Assembly: GCA_035507095.1 (NCBI GenBank)
Contig: DATJOM010000041.1
Location: 62,001-126,000 of the forward strand
Source: Aquilonibacter sp035507095
GTDB taxonomy: Bacteria > Vulcanimicrobiota > Vulcanimicrobiia > Vulcanimicrobiales > Vulcanimicrobiaceae
Length of the DNA stretch: 64,000 nt
Reading direction: 5' to 3'
The position numbers and the translations under genes were made by a program. The notes under the pieces were generated by a model. It had not been told where the DNA came from. It saw nothing but the letters and a program-made list of their open reading frames with translations, and did not search any database. How positions within the stretch are numbered: the stretch's first letter is position 1; each line of letters opens with the position of its first letter. Positions 44,430 to 53,162 of the stretch are shown one piece after another.

Positions 44430-47076
44430 CCGCCGGGCGCATCAAGGTGGTCGCCGCGCCCAAGCGGGGCGAGACGCTGCTCCCGATCGCGACGAGCGGC
44501 ACGTCCTGTTCGCGGCTGAAGGCGCGGAACTGCACCGCCGCTTCGTTTGAAAGCGATTCGGGCGTCGCAAGCACGACCGCTTCAAACGGCTGCGCGTCGG
44601 CCATAGCGAGCGCCTCTTCGATGTTCGATGCGATCAAGACGCGATAGCCGGCTTCTTGCAGACCATAGGCGAGGAACGACCGGTCCCGCTCCTGGTCCAG
44701 CAACATGACCGTGCGCGGCGCGTAGCGCCGATCCGCGCGGCGCGGCAGGACGACGGTGAAGGTACTGCCGCGACCTTCCTCGCTTTCGACCGCGATCGTG
44801 CCGCCATGCAACTGCACCAGTTGCTTGGCCAGAAATAGGCCAAACCCGGTGCCCGAGATACGCATCTTGCGGGCGTTCGATGCGCGCGAGAAGCGATCGA
44901 AGATTCGCGAGATCTCACCGGCTGGGATACCGATACCGAAATCGCGGATGATGACCGTCACGCTATCTTCATTGCTACTGATGCGAACACGCGGATCCGC
45001 TCCATCGGACGTATACTTAATCGCGTTGTCGATGAGATTGGTAAACACTTGGCGCAGGCGGTCGTCGTCGCCGGTCACGTGCGCGTCGCCCTCAATTGAG
45101 AGCTCGACGTTGCGACGATCCTTCTGCTGCGCGACAATCGAGCCGATCAACTCGGCCAGATCCGTCTCGGTAAGTTGGAGCGTCACCTCGTTGCGCTCTA
45201 AGCGTGAGAGCGTCAGTGTATCGGTTGCGAGCTCCGATAGCTGCATCGCAGAGCCTTTGATCGTCTCGAGGAAGTCGCGCTGTTCGTCGCTGACCTCTCC
45301 CACCTCGCTCGTGAGATCGGCAAAGCCGACGATCGACGTCAATGGACCGCGAAAGTCGTGCGCGAGCATTGTGATGAGATCGCTCTTGGTCTGATTGAGC
45401 TCGAGCACGGCGCTGCGACGTTCTTCGACTTCATTATAGAGTGACACGTTGCGCACGGCCACCGAGAAATACTCGGCGATTAAATCGAAGACAAACAGGT
45501 CGGTGTTACGCAGCGCACGCCCCGCGCGCGGCCGTATCTCGAGCACGTAAGACGCTTCGCCGAATCTGCCGCTATATGCGATCGCGCGCGCGTTGTGCTC
45601 GTCTACGACGCGAATGCGCTGGCGCACGGCCTTATCGACGAGCGGATCCAGTACGGCCTTGCTCCAGTCGGCGGCGCCGAGTTGGTCGACCTCCACGCAA
45701 GTGCCGTCCTCATTTACGGCGAGCAGATGCGCCTCGACCCCGAGCAGTTGCGTAATCGCCTCACGGACCGTCGTCACCACGTTGGTTGCGTCGAGCGTCG
45801 TGAAGAGCCGTCGCGCCGTGCGCGTCAACGCCAGCAAACGATCGTGCTCCTCTTCGAGGGTTGCGGTGCGTTCGACCTCGCCCGTAATGTCGCGTTCGAT
45901 CGAGATCCAGTGCGTTACAACGCCGTCGGCGCTGCGAACCGGATGTAAGGTCACCTGATTCCAGTAGGTCGAGCCGTCTTTGCGATAACTCGCAATTTCA
46001 GCCTGCGTCGGCATGCCGCTCTCGAGCGCGGTGCGCACCGCGCGCATGCCGTCGTCGTCGGGCATTGCTTTACGAAAGAACGAAAGTTCTTGACCGATCG
46101 ACTCTTCGCGCACGTATCCTGTTTGCCGCGTGAACGCATCATTGGCATACGCCAGAACGAGCTCGCCGGCCGCGCTTACCTCGTACACTAAAATCACGTC
46201 ACCGGCGACGTTGACGGCGCCGAGCAACAGCTCGATCTCGCGCTCTTGCGCTAGGCGCTCGGTCATGTCGAAGGCAATCACGTTCACACGCATGCGACCG
46301 TTCTCGTCGACCACATCGATGCGTAGTTCAACCGGATAGCTGGTGCCGTCGCGCCGGCGCAGGAATGCCTCGCGCACGACTTCTTCGCCCTGACGCCCGC
46401 GGATCACAACGTCGCGCAGCATCGTTTGCGTCAGTGCCGGAATCACTTCGAAGGCCGGCATACCGACGAGTTCCTTGGTCGAATAGCCCAGACGCTCGCT
46501 CGCGCCACGCGATGCGAAAAAGATCTCTTGCGTTGCAGCATCGATGGCAAAGACGTCGGCGTGTGCCGCATCGAACAGCCCGAGCATGCGCCGGCGACTT
46601 TCAAGCAGCGTCATCAGCGCGTTGCCGAGCAAGAGGAATTCATCCATCTCCGGGACGGAGAGCGTGCGCGAATGATTCTCGAGCACACAGAGCGCGCCGA
46701 TGACCTGCCCGCCGGACGCCATCAACGGCACGCCGGCGAAAAAGCGCACGTGCGACGGTCCATTCACCAGCACATTGTCGCGGAAGCGCTTGTCCTCGGT
46801 GGCGTCCTGCACGACGAGCGGCTTGCCGGAGCTGACGATCGCTGCAGAAAACGACCCTTCACGCGGCATCTCTTCGATGTCGATGCCGATGTGCGACTTG
46901 TACCAGACGCGCTCGTCTTCGACCAGCGAGATAGTCGCCATACTACAACCGGTGATTTGGCGCGCGAGCAAGGTAAACGCTTCGTGCGCCGCAGCTTCGC
47001 TCGAATCGAGAAGCTGGTACGCACGCAGCGCATACAGGCGTTTTGCCTCTTTCCCGCTACGAGCACGCTCGATCAT
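44383..47076 (-). CDS. Hybrid sensor histidine kinase with a degenerate receiver domain
   Basis: An 897-residue soluble kinase. In order: GAF (~20-160), PAS (~165-270), PAS (~275-390), a second GAF-like region (~400-560), the HisKA dimer/phosphoacceptor (LAHDFRGPLTSIVGFADL), HATPase_c (NLIDNAIKYTSDG, then DFGIGIPAGE and SGTGFGLFLAKQLV), and a C-terminal receiver-like domain (~790-897). That receiver lacks the phosphoacceptor aspartate (VVLATPE) and the conserved lysine (LMRPA), so it is probably not phosphorylated. No membrane segment is seen. Its ATG overlaps the PolX stop. The signal is unknown. Confidence 0.9.
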   Translation of the reverse strand: MIERARSGKEAKRLYALRAYQLLDSSEAAAHEAFTLLARQITGCSMATISLVEDERVWYKSHIGIDIEEMPREGSFSAAIVSSGKPLVVQDATEDKRFRDNVLVNGPSHVRFFAGVPLMASGGQVIGALCVLENHSRTLSVPEMDEFLLLGNALMTLLESRRRMLGLFDAAHADVFAIDAATQEIFFASRGASERLGYSTKELVGMPAFEVIPALTQTMLRDVVIRGRQGEEVVREAFLRRRDGTSYPVELRIDVVDENGRMRVNVIAFDMTERLAQEREIELLLGAVNVAGDVILVYEVSAAGELVLAYANDAFTRQTGYVREESIGQELSFFRKAMPDDDGMRAVRTALESGMPTQAEIASYRKDGSTYWNQVTLHPVRSADGVVTHWISIERDITGEVERTATLEEEHDRLLALTRTARRLFTTLDATNVVTTVREAITQLLGVEAHLLAVNEDGTCVEVDQLGAADWSKAVLDPLVDKAVRQRIRVVDEHNARAIAYSGRFGEASYVLEIRPRAGRALRNTDLFVFDLIAEYFSVAVRNVSLYNEVEERRSAVLELNQTKSDLITMLAHDFRGPLTSIVGFADLTSEVGEVSDEQRDFLETIKGSAMQLSELATDTLTLSRLERNEVTLQLTETDLAELIGSIVAQQKDRRNVELSIEGDAHVTGDDDRLRQVFTNLIDNAIKYTSDGADPRVRISSNEDSVTVIIRDFGIGIPAGEISRIFDRFSRASNARKMRISGTGFGLFLAKQLVQLHGGTIAVESEEGRGSTFTVVLPRRADRRYAPRTVMLLDQERDRSFLAYGLQEAGYRVLIASNIEEALAMADAQPFEAVVLATPESLSNEAAVQFRAFSREQDVPLVAIGSSVSPRLGAATTLMRPAAIGDVVAALDRLLGR

Positions 47077-48800
47077 GAACGCTCCCTCTTCGAAGCGATG
47101 AACGCGCGCACATCCTCGAACGAGCGCGCGTTGAGCACATCTTCCTTAGTGAGGCCGGCCCGCCGCGCCTGTCCGACGCCGAGTTCGATTTCGGTCAAGT
47201 CCTCCACGCCGTGCGCGTCGGAGTCGACGGTGAAGGTTACGCCGAGCTCCTTGGCCCGCCGCGCGAGCGGCGACGGGAGATCGAGGCGCAGCGCTTGGCC
47301 GTCGATTTCGAGCGCGGTGCCGGTGCGCGCGGCGGCCGTAAACACCGCATCGTAGTCGAATTCATAGCCGGCGAAGCTCCCGAACATGCGGCCCGTGGGA
47401 TGCCCGATGATCGTCACGAAGGGATTCTCGCAGGCACGGATGAGCCGCGCGGTCATTGCCTCGCGCCCGATATCGAAGCCTGAATGCACGCTACCGATGA
47501 CGACGTCGAGCTGCGCGAGTACCGCGTCGTCGTAGTCCATCGTCCCATCGGGCAAAATGTCGACTTCACTTGCGCAGAACGTGTGAATGCCGACGCGCTT
47601 CGAGATCTCGTCGATCGCAGCGCGCTGCTCGCGCAACTTCTGCGGATCGAGGCCGTAGCGTTTGCCACGCCCCCAGGAGTGGTCGCTGATCGCGTGATAT
47701 TCGTAGCCCCGCGCCTTGGCCGCCGCGATCATCTGCTCGAGCGAATTGCGCCCGTCGCTCTGCGTGCTGTGCATGTGGAAGTCACCGCGCATGTCGCCAA
47801 TCTCGAGCAATACCGGCAACGCGTTTGCGAGCGCGAGATCGATCTCGTCGAGCCCGCTGCGCAGCTCCGGCGGAATGTACGCCATGCCGAGCGCTTCGTA
47901 CACTTCGGCTTCGTTCGCACACGTTATTGCGTCGCCGGTTTCGAGATTGAGGATGCCGTTTTCACTGACGCGCAGGCTCCTCCTCACAGCATATTCGCGC
48001 AGCTTGATGTTATGCTCGCGCGAGCCGGTGAAGTGCTGCAGCAAGTTCCCGTAGAGGTGGTCGGGCAATACGCGCAGGTCGATTTGAAAGCCGTCATCGA
48101 GCCAAATGCTCGTCTTCGTGCCCCCTTCGGCGAGCACGGCGCGCGCGCGATCCCACGTGGCGAAATAGTTCGAAATCGCCGTCGCCTCGGTAGACGTACA
48201 GACCAAGTCGATATCGCCTACGGTTACTTCTTGACGACGCGCACTGCCGGCGTAAACCAGCCGGTCGTGCGGAGGCCCCGCGCGCAGATACTCGATCGCC
48301 TCGCCGGCAATCTGCAGCGCGCGCGCCAGCGGCGTGCGCCGCTGACGGCCGCGATAGGCGAGCATACCGCGCTTCCAATTTTCGATCGTCTTGGGGCCCA
48401 TCCGCGGCACGCCTGCGAAGCGCTCGTTCGCGATCGCGGCTTCGAGATCGGCAAGCGAACCGATTTGGAAGTCGTTCCAAAGCGACGCCGCAGTCTTCGC
48501 ACCGATGCCGCTCACGCCGAGAATCTCGACGATCGTCGGCGGAAAGATTGCGTAGAGCTCGTCGAGCGCATCGGCTCGGCCCCCTTCGAGCAGCTGACCG
48601 ATGACGAGTGCAATCGACTTCCCAATAGCCGGAAGCTTGGTCAACTCGCCGGCAGCGTGAATGTCGCGCAACGGTGGCGCGTTCTCGACCGACGCGGCAG
48701 CCTTTTCGAACGCCGTGTATTTGTAGAAACTCTCGCCCGCCATCTCCATGAGCGTCCGGATCTCGAGGAGCTTCTGCGCGATCTCTGCGTTAGACAGCAT
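47073..48800 (-). CDS. polX: DNA polymerase X with PHP domain
   Basis: 575 residues from the ATG at 48800. Helix-hairpin-helix motifs (LPAIGKSIALVIGQLLEGG, VSGIGAKTAASLW, VPRMGPKTIENW) lead to a polymerase-X palm with GSARRQEVTVGDIDLV and FQIDLRV. A PHP 3'-5' exonuclease/AP-lyase domain follows (DFHMHSTQSDGRNSLEQ, AISDHSWG, EVDILPDGTMDYDD, SVHSGF, IIGHPTG, DSDAHGVEDL). This is the classical bacterial PolX, used in base-excision and end repair. Starts at 48848 or 48857 are alternatives. It is divergent from the ABC-like pair. Confidence 0.92.
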   Translation of the reverse strand: MLSNAEIAQKLLEIRTLMEMAGESFYKYTAFEKAAASVENAPPLRDIHAAGELTKLPAIGKSIALVIGQLLEGGRADALDELYAIFPPTIVEILGVSGIGAKTAASLWNDFQIGSLADLEAAIANERFAGVPRMGPKTIENWKRGMLAYRGRQRRTPLARALQIAGEAIEYLRAGPPHDRLVYAGSARRQEVTVGDIDLVCTSTEATAISNYFATWDRARAVLAEGGTKTSIWLDDGFQIDLRVLPDHLYGNLLQHFTGSREHNIKLREYAVRRSLRVSENGILNLETGDAITCANEAEVYEALGMAYIPPELRSGLDEIDLALANALPVLLEIGDMRGDFHMHSTQSDGRNSLEQMIAAAKARGYEYHAISDHSWGRGKRYGLDPQKLREQRAAIDEISKRVGIHTFCASEVDILPDGTMDYDDAVLAQLDVVIGSVHSGFDIGREAMTARLIRACENPFVTIIGHPTGRMFGSFAGYEFDYDAVFTAAARTGTALEIDGQALRLDLPSPLARRAKELGVTFTVDSDAHGVEDLTEIELGVGQARRAGLTKEDVLNARSFEDVRAFIASKRERS

Positions 48801-48840
48801 CGGTACGGAGACTTCGCCTTCGGCGGCGAAGGAGTCCTCG

Positions 48841-49368
48841 ATGTACATCTTGCGCATGCGCGATGCTGCGTACGTCCGGAGCGGCGAAACGATCGTCGCC
48901 CCGACGACGCTGGACCTTGCGCCCACCGAGCGCATGGCGCGCCCATGCGCGAGCGCGCGCGAGGCCGAGGCCCTCGCGATGATGGGCGCGGCGCTCGCCC
49001 GCGCCACGGCAGGATCGGTTACGATCGGTGAGTACGATCCGCGCGTTCAACCCGTGCATTGCAAGCGCATCGCCGCATTCGTGCCGCACGATCCCTTGCC
49101 GCTGACCCAGATCGACGCGCAGCGCTACATTGCCTATCGCGCGGCACTCTGGGATATCGATCTCGACGTCGCGCGCGCACGCGCGGGCGAACTGCTTGCG
49201 CGGCTGGGCCACTTGCACGAGGCGTTTGCATATCCCATCGTGGGCGCGCTTGTGCCCACGCCGCAACTCCTCGTGCTCGACCGGCCACAGGCCGCCTTCA
49301 TCGAGCAGATTCTTTACGCCGCAGAAGACTGCGCCGTGCTGATCGTGCAAGCGGGAGAGGACGCGTGA
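48841..49368 (+). CDS. Degenerate ABC-ATPase-like protein lacking Walker A
   Basis: 175 residues from an ATG with a strong GAAGGAG 6 nt upstream. The layout matches an ABC nucleotide-binding domain: a region corresponding to SGSVxIGGxDPR...RIGYVPQ (AGSVTIGEYDPRVQPVHCKRIAAFVPHD) and near the end LVPTPQLLVLDRPQ, resembling Walker B plus D-loop. There is no GxxxxGKS P-loop, no LSGGQ, and arginine stands where the catalytic glutamate belongs. It cannot be expected to hydrolyse ATP. It overlaps the following membrane gene by GTGA, like a normal ABC pair. Confidence 0.6.
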   Translation: MYILRMRDAAYVRSGETIVAPTTLDLAPTERMARPCASAREAEALAMMGAALARATAGSVTIGEYDPRVQPVHCKRIAAFVPHDPLPLTQIDAQRYIAYRAALWDIDLDVARARAGELLARLGHLHEAFAYPIVGALVPTPQLLVLDRPQAAFIEQILYAAEDCAVLIVQAGEDA

Positions 49369-49946
49369 CGGCGCAAGCAATGCGCGCAATCGTAGGCGCG
49401 CGCCTGCGCGCGGAACGTCGCACGCTCGTCTTTGCCTGTGCAAGCGCAGCGATCGTCGGCTACTTCGCAACACGCAGCCTCGCGGGACCGATGTTCTTCT
49501 GTTCGACGATCGGCATCGCCGTCGCGCTTCTGCAGGGACCGGGCCGCCATGCATACCTCGATACCACCGAACGCAGCGCACCGCTCTTCGGCCGCGAACT
49601 CGCGCGCGCCAAAGCGCTTGCGCCGGTCATCAGCGCGACGATCGCCACGCTCGTCTATTGGTCGGCACAGCTTGTCAGCGGCTTCGCAGCGCCGGCGATA
49701 TTTCTGGCGCTCTCGCTTGCATGCGTGCTTGCCGCTACGCTCGTAACGTTGAACGCGACGACGCGCAACGGGGCCGGCCGCGCGCTTGCCGTCGCATTTG
49801 CCGGCGCGACGGTGATCGTCGCGTTTTTGCTTGCAAAAAGTGGCGACGCCATCGGCGCCGCCACTTCGTTAGCGTTCTGCGTCCTTGTCGGCTTCGTTGC
49901 ACTGCGCCAGTACGGTGAGTCGCTGGCGCGCTACGAAGCTCTATAA
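49365..49946 (+). CDS. Small membrane protein paired with the ABC-like gene
   Basis: A 193-residue protein with about six hydrophobic segments (LVFACASAAIVGYFATRSLAG, AIFLALSLACVLAATLVTL, ALAVAFAGATVIVAFLLA). It has no recognisable family signature but is arranged like the permease half of an ABC-2-type exporter. The charged segment GPGRHAYLDTTERSAPLFGRELARAKAL may be a cytoplasmic coupling loop. GTG start overlapping the upstream stop; convergent with the DJ-1-like gene. Confidence 0.6.
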   Translation: MTAQAMRAIVGARLRAERRTLVFACASAAIVGYFATRSLAGPMFFCSTIGIAVALLQGPGRHAYLDTTERSAPLFGRELARAKALAPVISATIATLVYWSAQLVSGFAAPAIFLALSLACVLAATLVTLNATTRNGAGRALAVAFAGATVIVAFLLAKSGDAIGAATSLAFCVLVGFVALRQYGESLARYEAL

Positions 49947-49948
49947 AC

Positions 49949-50512
49949 TCAGGCGGATATCGCGGCTCCGGATGCAGCCAGCTTTTCCAGCATCGTGCGG
50001 TTGAACTGTGGGAGATCTTCCGCGCCGCGCGTGCTGACCCAGTTTGAGTCACCCACGGTCGGCTGATCGCGATAGAGTCCACCTGCGTTACGAATGTCGT
50101 CGGCAATCGAGTGCGCGCCGGTAACCTGACGGCTGCGTACGAGTTGCGAAGAGATCAACACCTGCACGCCATGGCCGATCGAGAAAATCGGCTTCTTGCC
50201 GGCGTCGAATTCGCGCACGAGGCGCTGTACCTCGCCATCGGTACGAATCCGGTCGGGCGACGTTCCGCCCGGAATCAGGAGTGCGTCGAAATCCTCGGCC
50301 GTGCAGTCCGGCGCCAATTCCTCGGCGCGGACGCTCTGCCCGTCGTCTAAGCCCCGCTTGCCACGGATCTTCGTGCGCGCGCGCTCGTCTACACCGACGA
50401 TCGTTACGACCGCGCCGGCCTCCTCGAGCGCCTTGCGCGGCTCGAATAAATCTGCTTCTTCAAATCCGTCGCCGATTAGCGCGGCGATTCGCTTTCCATC
50501 AACACCTTGCAT
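49949..50512 (-). CDS. DJ-1/PfpI superfamily protein without the catalytic cysteine
   Basis: A 187-residue DJ-1/PfpI fold: RIAALIGDGFEEADLFEPRKALEEAGA (the conserved glutamate) and FDALLIPGGTSPDRIR. At the nucleophile elbow it reads FSIGHGVQVL where the family has an AICHG-type sequence, so Cys is Gly. A protease/glyoxalase/deglycase activity of the usual kind is therefore unlikely. It is the last gene of a minus-strand group of five (threonine-dehydratase-like, SDR, Rieske, HTH, DJ-1). Confidence 0.85.
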   Translation of the reverse strand: MQGVDGKRIAALIGDGFEEADLFEPRKALEEAGAVVTIVGVDERARTKIRGKRGLDDGQSVRAEELAPDCTAEDFDALLIPGGTSPDRIRTDGEVQRLVREFDAGKKPIFSIGHGVQVLISSQLVRSRQVTGAHSIADDIRNAGGLYRDQPTVGDSNWVSTRGAEDLPQFNRTMLEKLAASGAAISA

Positions 50513-50536
50513 CGGGCCGGTCTTTCGCTCCGGTCG

Positions 50537-51046
50537 TTAGAGTGTCCCACCCGTCTTCTGCACGGCTGCTCGAAGGAGGTAAGCAAGCTCCACCTCTATT
50601 TTGCCGAGCGCGTCGAGCACCTCGTCCTGCGCGAGCGCGGCTAGCGCGGGGTTGCGCTTGGTCATGTCGCCTTCAGGCACACGGTGGCGCGGGTTGATCT
50701 CCCGCATGTAGATCCGGGCGTCGTATCGGACCTGGCCATCCGGCAGAAAGTAGAGCGGATCGAGCCCAAAAGCATAGACCTCGAGCGAGAGGATGGACGT
50801 CTTCTGAAGGAACTCGATCGGCCGCGTCCGCAGCGCCTGCGCGAGCGCAGCCAATGCGGAGATCCCGACGCGCCGCTCGCCCGCAAGGACGCTTGCAAAT
50901 TCCGCGGGCGCAAGGTGTATCGTCTCTGCCAGTCGCTCGGGGCGTACCTGGCGCTCCACCGCGAGCGCGGCAAGACCGGCGCCGAAAGCGACGCCCCCGG
51001 CCGTACCGTCGCGTCCGTCCCAGGCGGGCCGTTCGGCATCGATCAT
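50537..51046 (-). CDS. Putative HTH (XRE-like) regulator
   Basis: A 169-residue protein with a helix-turn-helix-like N-terminal half: LAALAVERQVRPERLAETIHLAPAEFASVLAGERRVGISALAALAQALRTRPIEFLQ. The C-terminal half (SLEVYAFGLDPLYFLPDGQVRYDARIYMREINPRHRVPEGD) is of unknown role. It starts at the ATG at 51046, overlapping the Rieske ferredoxin stop by 4 nt, so it belongs to the minus operon. The HTH call is moderate and the ligand unknown. Confidence 0.6.
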   Translation of the reverse strand: MIDAERPAWDGRDGTAGGVAFGAGLAALAVERQVRPERLAETIHLAPAEFASVLAGERRVGISALAALAQALRTRPIEFLQKTSILSLEVYAFGLDPLYFLPDGQVRYDARIYMREINPRHRVPEGDMTKRNPALAALAQDEVLDALGKIEVELAYLLRAAVQKTGGTL

Positions 51047-51360
51047 CGAGCCACGGGCTCCGTGGAAAGATAGACGCCGTCCTGCTCGACACGTACTTCG
51101 AACCGCGGAATCAGCGCAAAATCGCCAATCGTCAAGCTGCCGGTGCGCAGGTCGAAACACCACGCATGCCACGGGCAGGTCACGGTGAGGTTTTCCACCC
51201 AGCCTTCGGCGATTGGACCGCCCTGATGCGGACACGCATTCTCGAGCGCATAATACTCGCCGCCAACGTTGAACAGCGCAATCTCATATCGACCGAGGTT
51301 GAAAGCGCGCGCTTTGCCCGGCGGCACGCTGGTAAGGTCCGCCACACGTACGAATTCCAT
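51043..51360 (-). CDS. Rieske-type [2Fe-2S] ferredoxin (NirD-like)
   Basis: A 105-residue soluble Rieske domain: ligands in CPHQGGPI and CPWHAWCFDLRTG. The family includes dioxygenase ferredoxins and the nitrite-reductase small subunit; no partner reductase or oxygenase is adjacent, so the redox partner is unknown. The ATG at 51360 is used; a TTG at 51366 is also in frame. It sits 8 nt after the SDR stop. Confidence 0.85.
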   Translation of the reverse strand: MEFVRVADLTSVPPGKARAFNLGRYEIALFNVGGEYYALENACPHQGGPIAEGWVENLTVTCPWHAWCFDLRTGSLTIGDFALIPRFEVRVEQDGVYLSTEPVAR

Positions 51361-51368
51361 CGACAACG

Positions 51369-52136
51369 TCAGTACAGCGCTTTGATCAACCCGCCGTCAA
51401 TCGCAATCGTCTGTCCGGTAATGTAGCGCGCCGGCTCGCTGCACAAGAACGCGACCATTGGCGCGAACTCCGCCGGTGTGGCAACGCGCCCAATCGGCAC
51501 ATCGGCCTTTGCAGCGGCGGTCATCGCCGCATCATCGGGATAGAGATGCCGCAAGCGGTCGGTGTCGACGCGTCCCGTCGCAATCGAGTTGACCGTAATC
51601 CCATCTTTCGCCACTTCGATCGAGAGCGTTTTGAGCGCGGAGACGAGCGCCGTACGAAATGCGTTCGATAGCGTAAGGTTGGGTATCGGTTGCTTTACCG
51701 ACGACGACGTAAGCGCCACGATGCGACCCCAGCCGTTCGCGGTCATCCCAGGTAGCACGCCGCTCGTCATTTCGAGCATGCTGCGCAAGACGCCGCGATA
51801 TCCGGCGTCCCAATCTTCGAGCGAGAGTGCGCTGTACGTGCCGGGCTTCGGTCCGCCGCCGTTGAGCACGAGAATATCGGGGTTGCCGAACGCATCCTTG
51901 ACGCCGGCGAGCATGCGTTCGACCGAGGACGAGTTGTCCAGATCGACTTCGAAAGCGCGCGCATCGGTCGCGCCTGCAAGCTTCGCGCGATCTGCGACCT
52001 TTTGCAACCGATCGTGACGACGCGCTCCCACCGCAAGCGAGACGCCCTCAGCCGCCAGCGCGAGCGCAATTGCTTCGCCGATGCCCGAGCTCGCGCCGGT
52101 TACGAGCGCGACGCGCCCACGAATACCTAGGTCCAT
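51369..52136 (-). CDS. SDR-family oxidoreductase with atypical active site
   Basis: A 255-residue short-chain dehydrogenase fold: cofactor motif LVTGASSGIGEAIALALAAEG, NGGG instead of NAG, and C-terminal PAEFAPMVAFLCSEPARYITGQTIAIDGG. The catalytic stretch SSSVKQPIPNLTLSNAFRTALV lacks the usual YxxxK (Asn/Arg there). It belongs to the SDR branch with LSN...R in place of Tyr-Lys. Activity and substrate are unknown. It overlaps the threonine-dehydratase-like gene by 10 nt. Confidence 0.85.
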   Translation of the reverse strand: MDLGIRGRVALVTGASSGIGEAIALALAAEGVSLAVGARRHDRLQKVADRAKLAGATDARAFEVDLDNSSSVERMLAGVKDAFGNPDILVLNGGGPKPGTYSALSLEDWDAGYRGVLRSMLEMTSGVLPGMTANGWGRIVALTSSSVKQPIPNLTLSNAFRTALVSALKTLSIEVAKDGITVNSIATGRVDTDRLRHLYPDDAAMTAAAKADVPIGRVATPAEFAPMVAFLCSEPARYITGQTIAIDGGLIKALY

Positions 52137-53026
52137 GTCACCACCGCATTTCCGCCGCTGACTATTACCGCGACCCGTTCTCCGTTCGCCGGCACATACT
52201 TCTTTGAAAGCAACGCGGCGTACGCGGTTGCACCGGCCGGTTCCGCTGCGATACGACCGTGCTGCCAAAGCGCTGCGCGCGCTGCACGGATCTCATCGTC
52301 GCTTACCAAGATTGCACGCTCGACGAAACGCTGCGCGATCGGAAAGACGAGCGCACCGATCGCGCCTGCCGCAAGCGCGTCGTTGGCGATGCTGCCGGTC
52401 GGCGCGTCGACGGGCTTTCCGGCACGCAATGCCCACGCGAGGGTCGGCGCACCTTCCGGCTCGACTCCGATGACACGCGCGTCCCCCGCGTACCACGCCG
52501 CGACACCGGCGATCAGGCCGCCGCCACCAACCGGAACCAACACCGTGTCGATCGAGGAATCGGCCTCTTCGAGTTCTTTGCCGAGCGACCCGGCACCAAG
52601 TATCGTCGTAGCATGATCGTACGCTTCGACGATCAGCGCATCGCGCTCGCGCGCGTCGGTGACCGACGCACGTTTTGCATCCGGATACACACCTGGCACG
52701 ATGACAAGCTCCGCGCCACTCGCGCGAATTCGCTCGATCTTGGCCGGCGACGAAACCTCGGGGACGAAGATCTTGCAAGCGATACCCAACTGCGCCGCCG
52801 CGTGTGCGACCGCCGCGCCATGATTACCGCCGGACGCCGCGACCACCCCGCCCGCCGGAATCGTGCGCGTGACGAGATTCGCAAAGGCGCCACGCGCTTT
52901 GAACGATCCGCTGACCTGCTGCAGCTCGAGCTTGAGCACAATGCCGTTGAGCTCGAGGAGGGGCGTGCGCCGAATGTATGGGCGAATACGCGGCTCCATC
53001 GCCGCGATGCCGTCACGATCGACCAT
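52127..53026 (-). CDS. Threonine/serine dehydratase-like PLP enzyme
   Basis: A 299-residue fold-type II PLP enzyme: PLP lysine in LQQVSGSFKARGAFANL, substrate loop ASGGNHGAAVAHAAAQLG, and the phosphate-binding glycine loop VPVGGGGLIAGVAAWY. It resembles catabolic threonine dehydratase (IlvA/TdcB) or serine racemase; there is no C-terminal ACT regulatory domain, so it is unlikely to be the feedback-inhibited biosynthetic form. It is the first gene of the minus operon, divergent from rpsO. Confidence 0.86.
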   Translation of the reverse strand: MVDRDGIAAMEPRIRPYIRRTPLLELNGIVLKLELQQVSGSFKARGAFANLVTRTIPAGGVVAASGGNHGAAVAHAAAQLGIACKIFVPEVSSPAKIERIRASGAELVIVPGVYPDAKRASVTDARERDALIVEAYDHATTILGAGSLGKELEEADSSIDTVLVPVGGGGLIAGVAAWYAGDARVIGVEPEGAPTLAWALRAGKPVDAPTGSIANDALAAGAIGALVFPIAQRFVERAILVSDDEIRAARAALWQHGRIAAEPAGATAYAALLSKKYVPANGERVAVIVSGGNAVVTWT

Positions 53027-53042
53027 GGGTGCGACTTTTGAC

Positions 53043-53072
53043 TTGCCTCGGGGGCGGCCTCTCTGCTATGCT
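53043..53072 (+). promoter_or_regulatory. Candidate sigma-70 promoter of rpsO
   Basis: TTGCCT (53043-53048), an 18-nt spacer, and TATGCT (53067-53072). It lies about 90 nt upstream of the GTG start of rpsO, leaving a leader in which autoregulation by S15 is possible but not shown. Confidence 0.5.
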
Positions 53073-53162
53073 ACGCCGGTCGCCGGGACGGAGCCGTGGC
53101 CCTTGGCAAGCCCGCGCCCTGTACCCGAGCGAGACTATCCTGACGCGAAGGAGCTACGTTTC

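Noticed and set aside
47484..49031. 515-residue plus-strand frame opposite polX
   Set aside because: Antisense shadow of PolX; Arg/Asp/Val-rich with no motifs.
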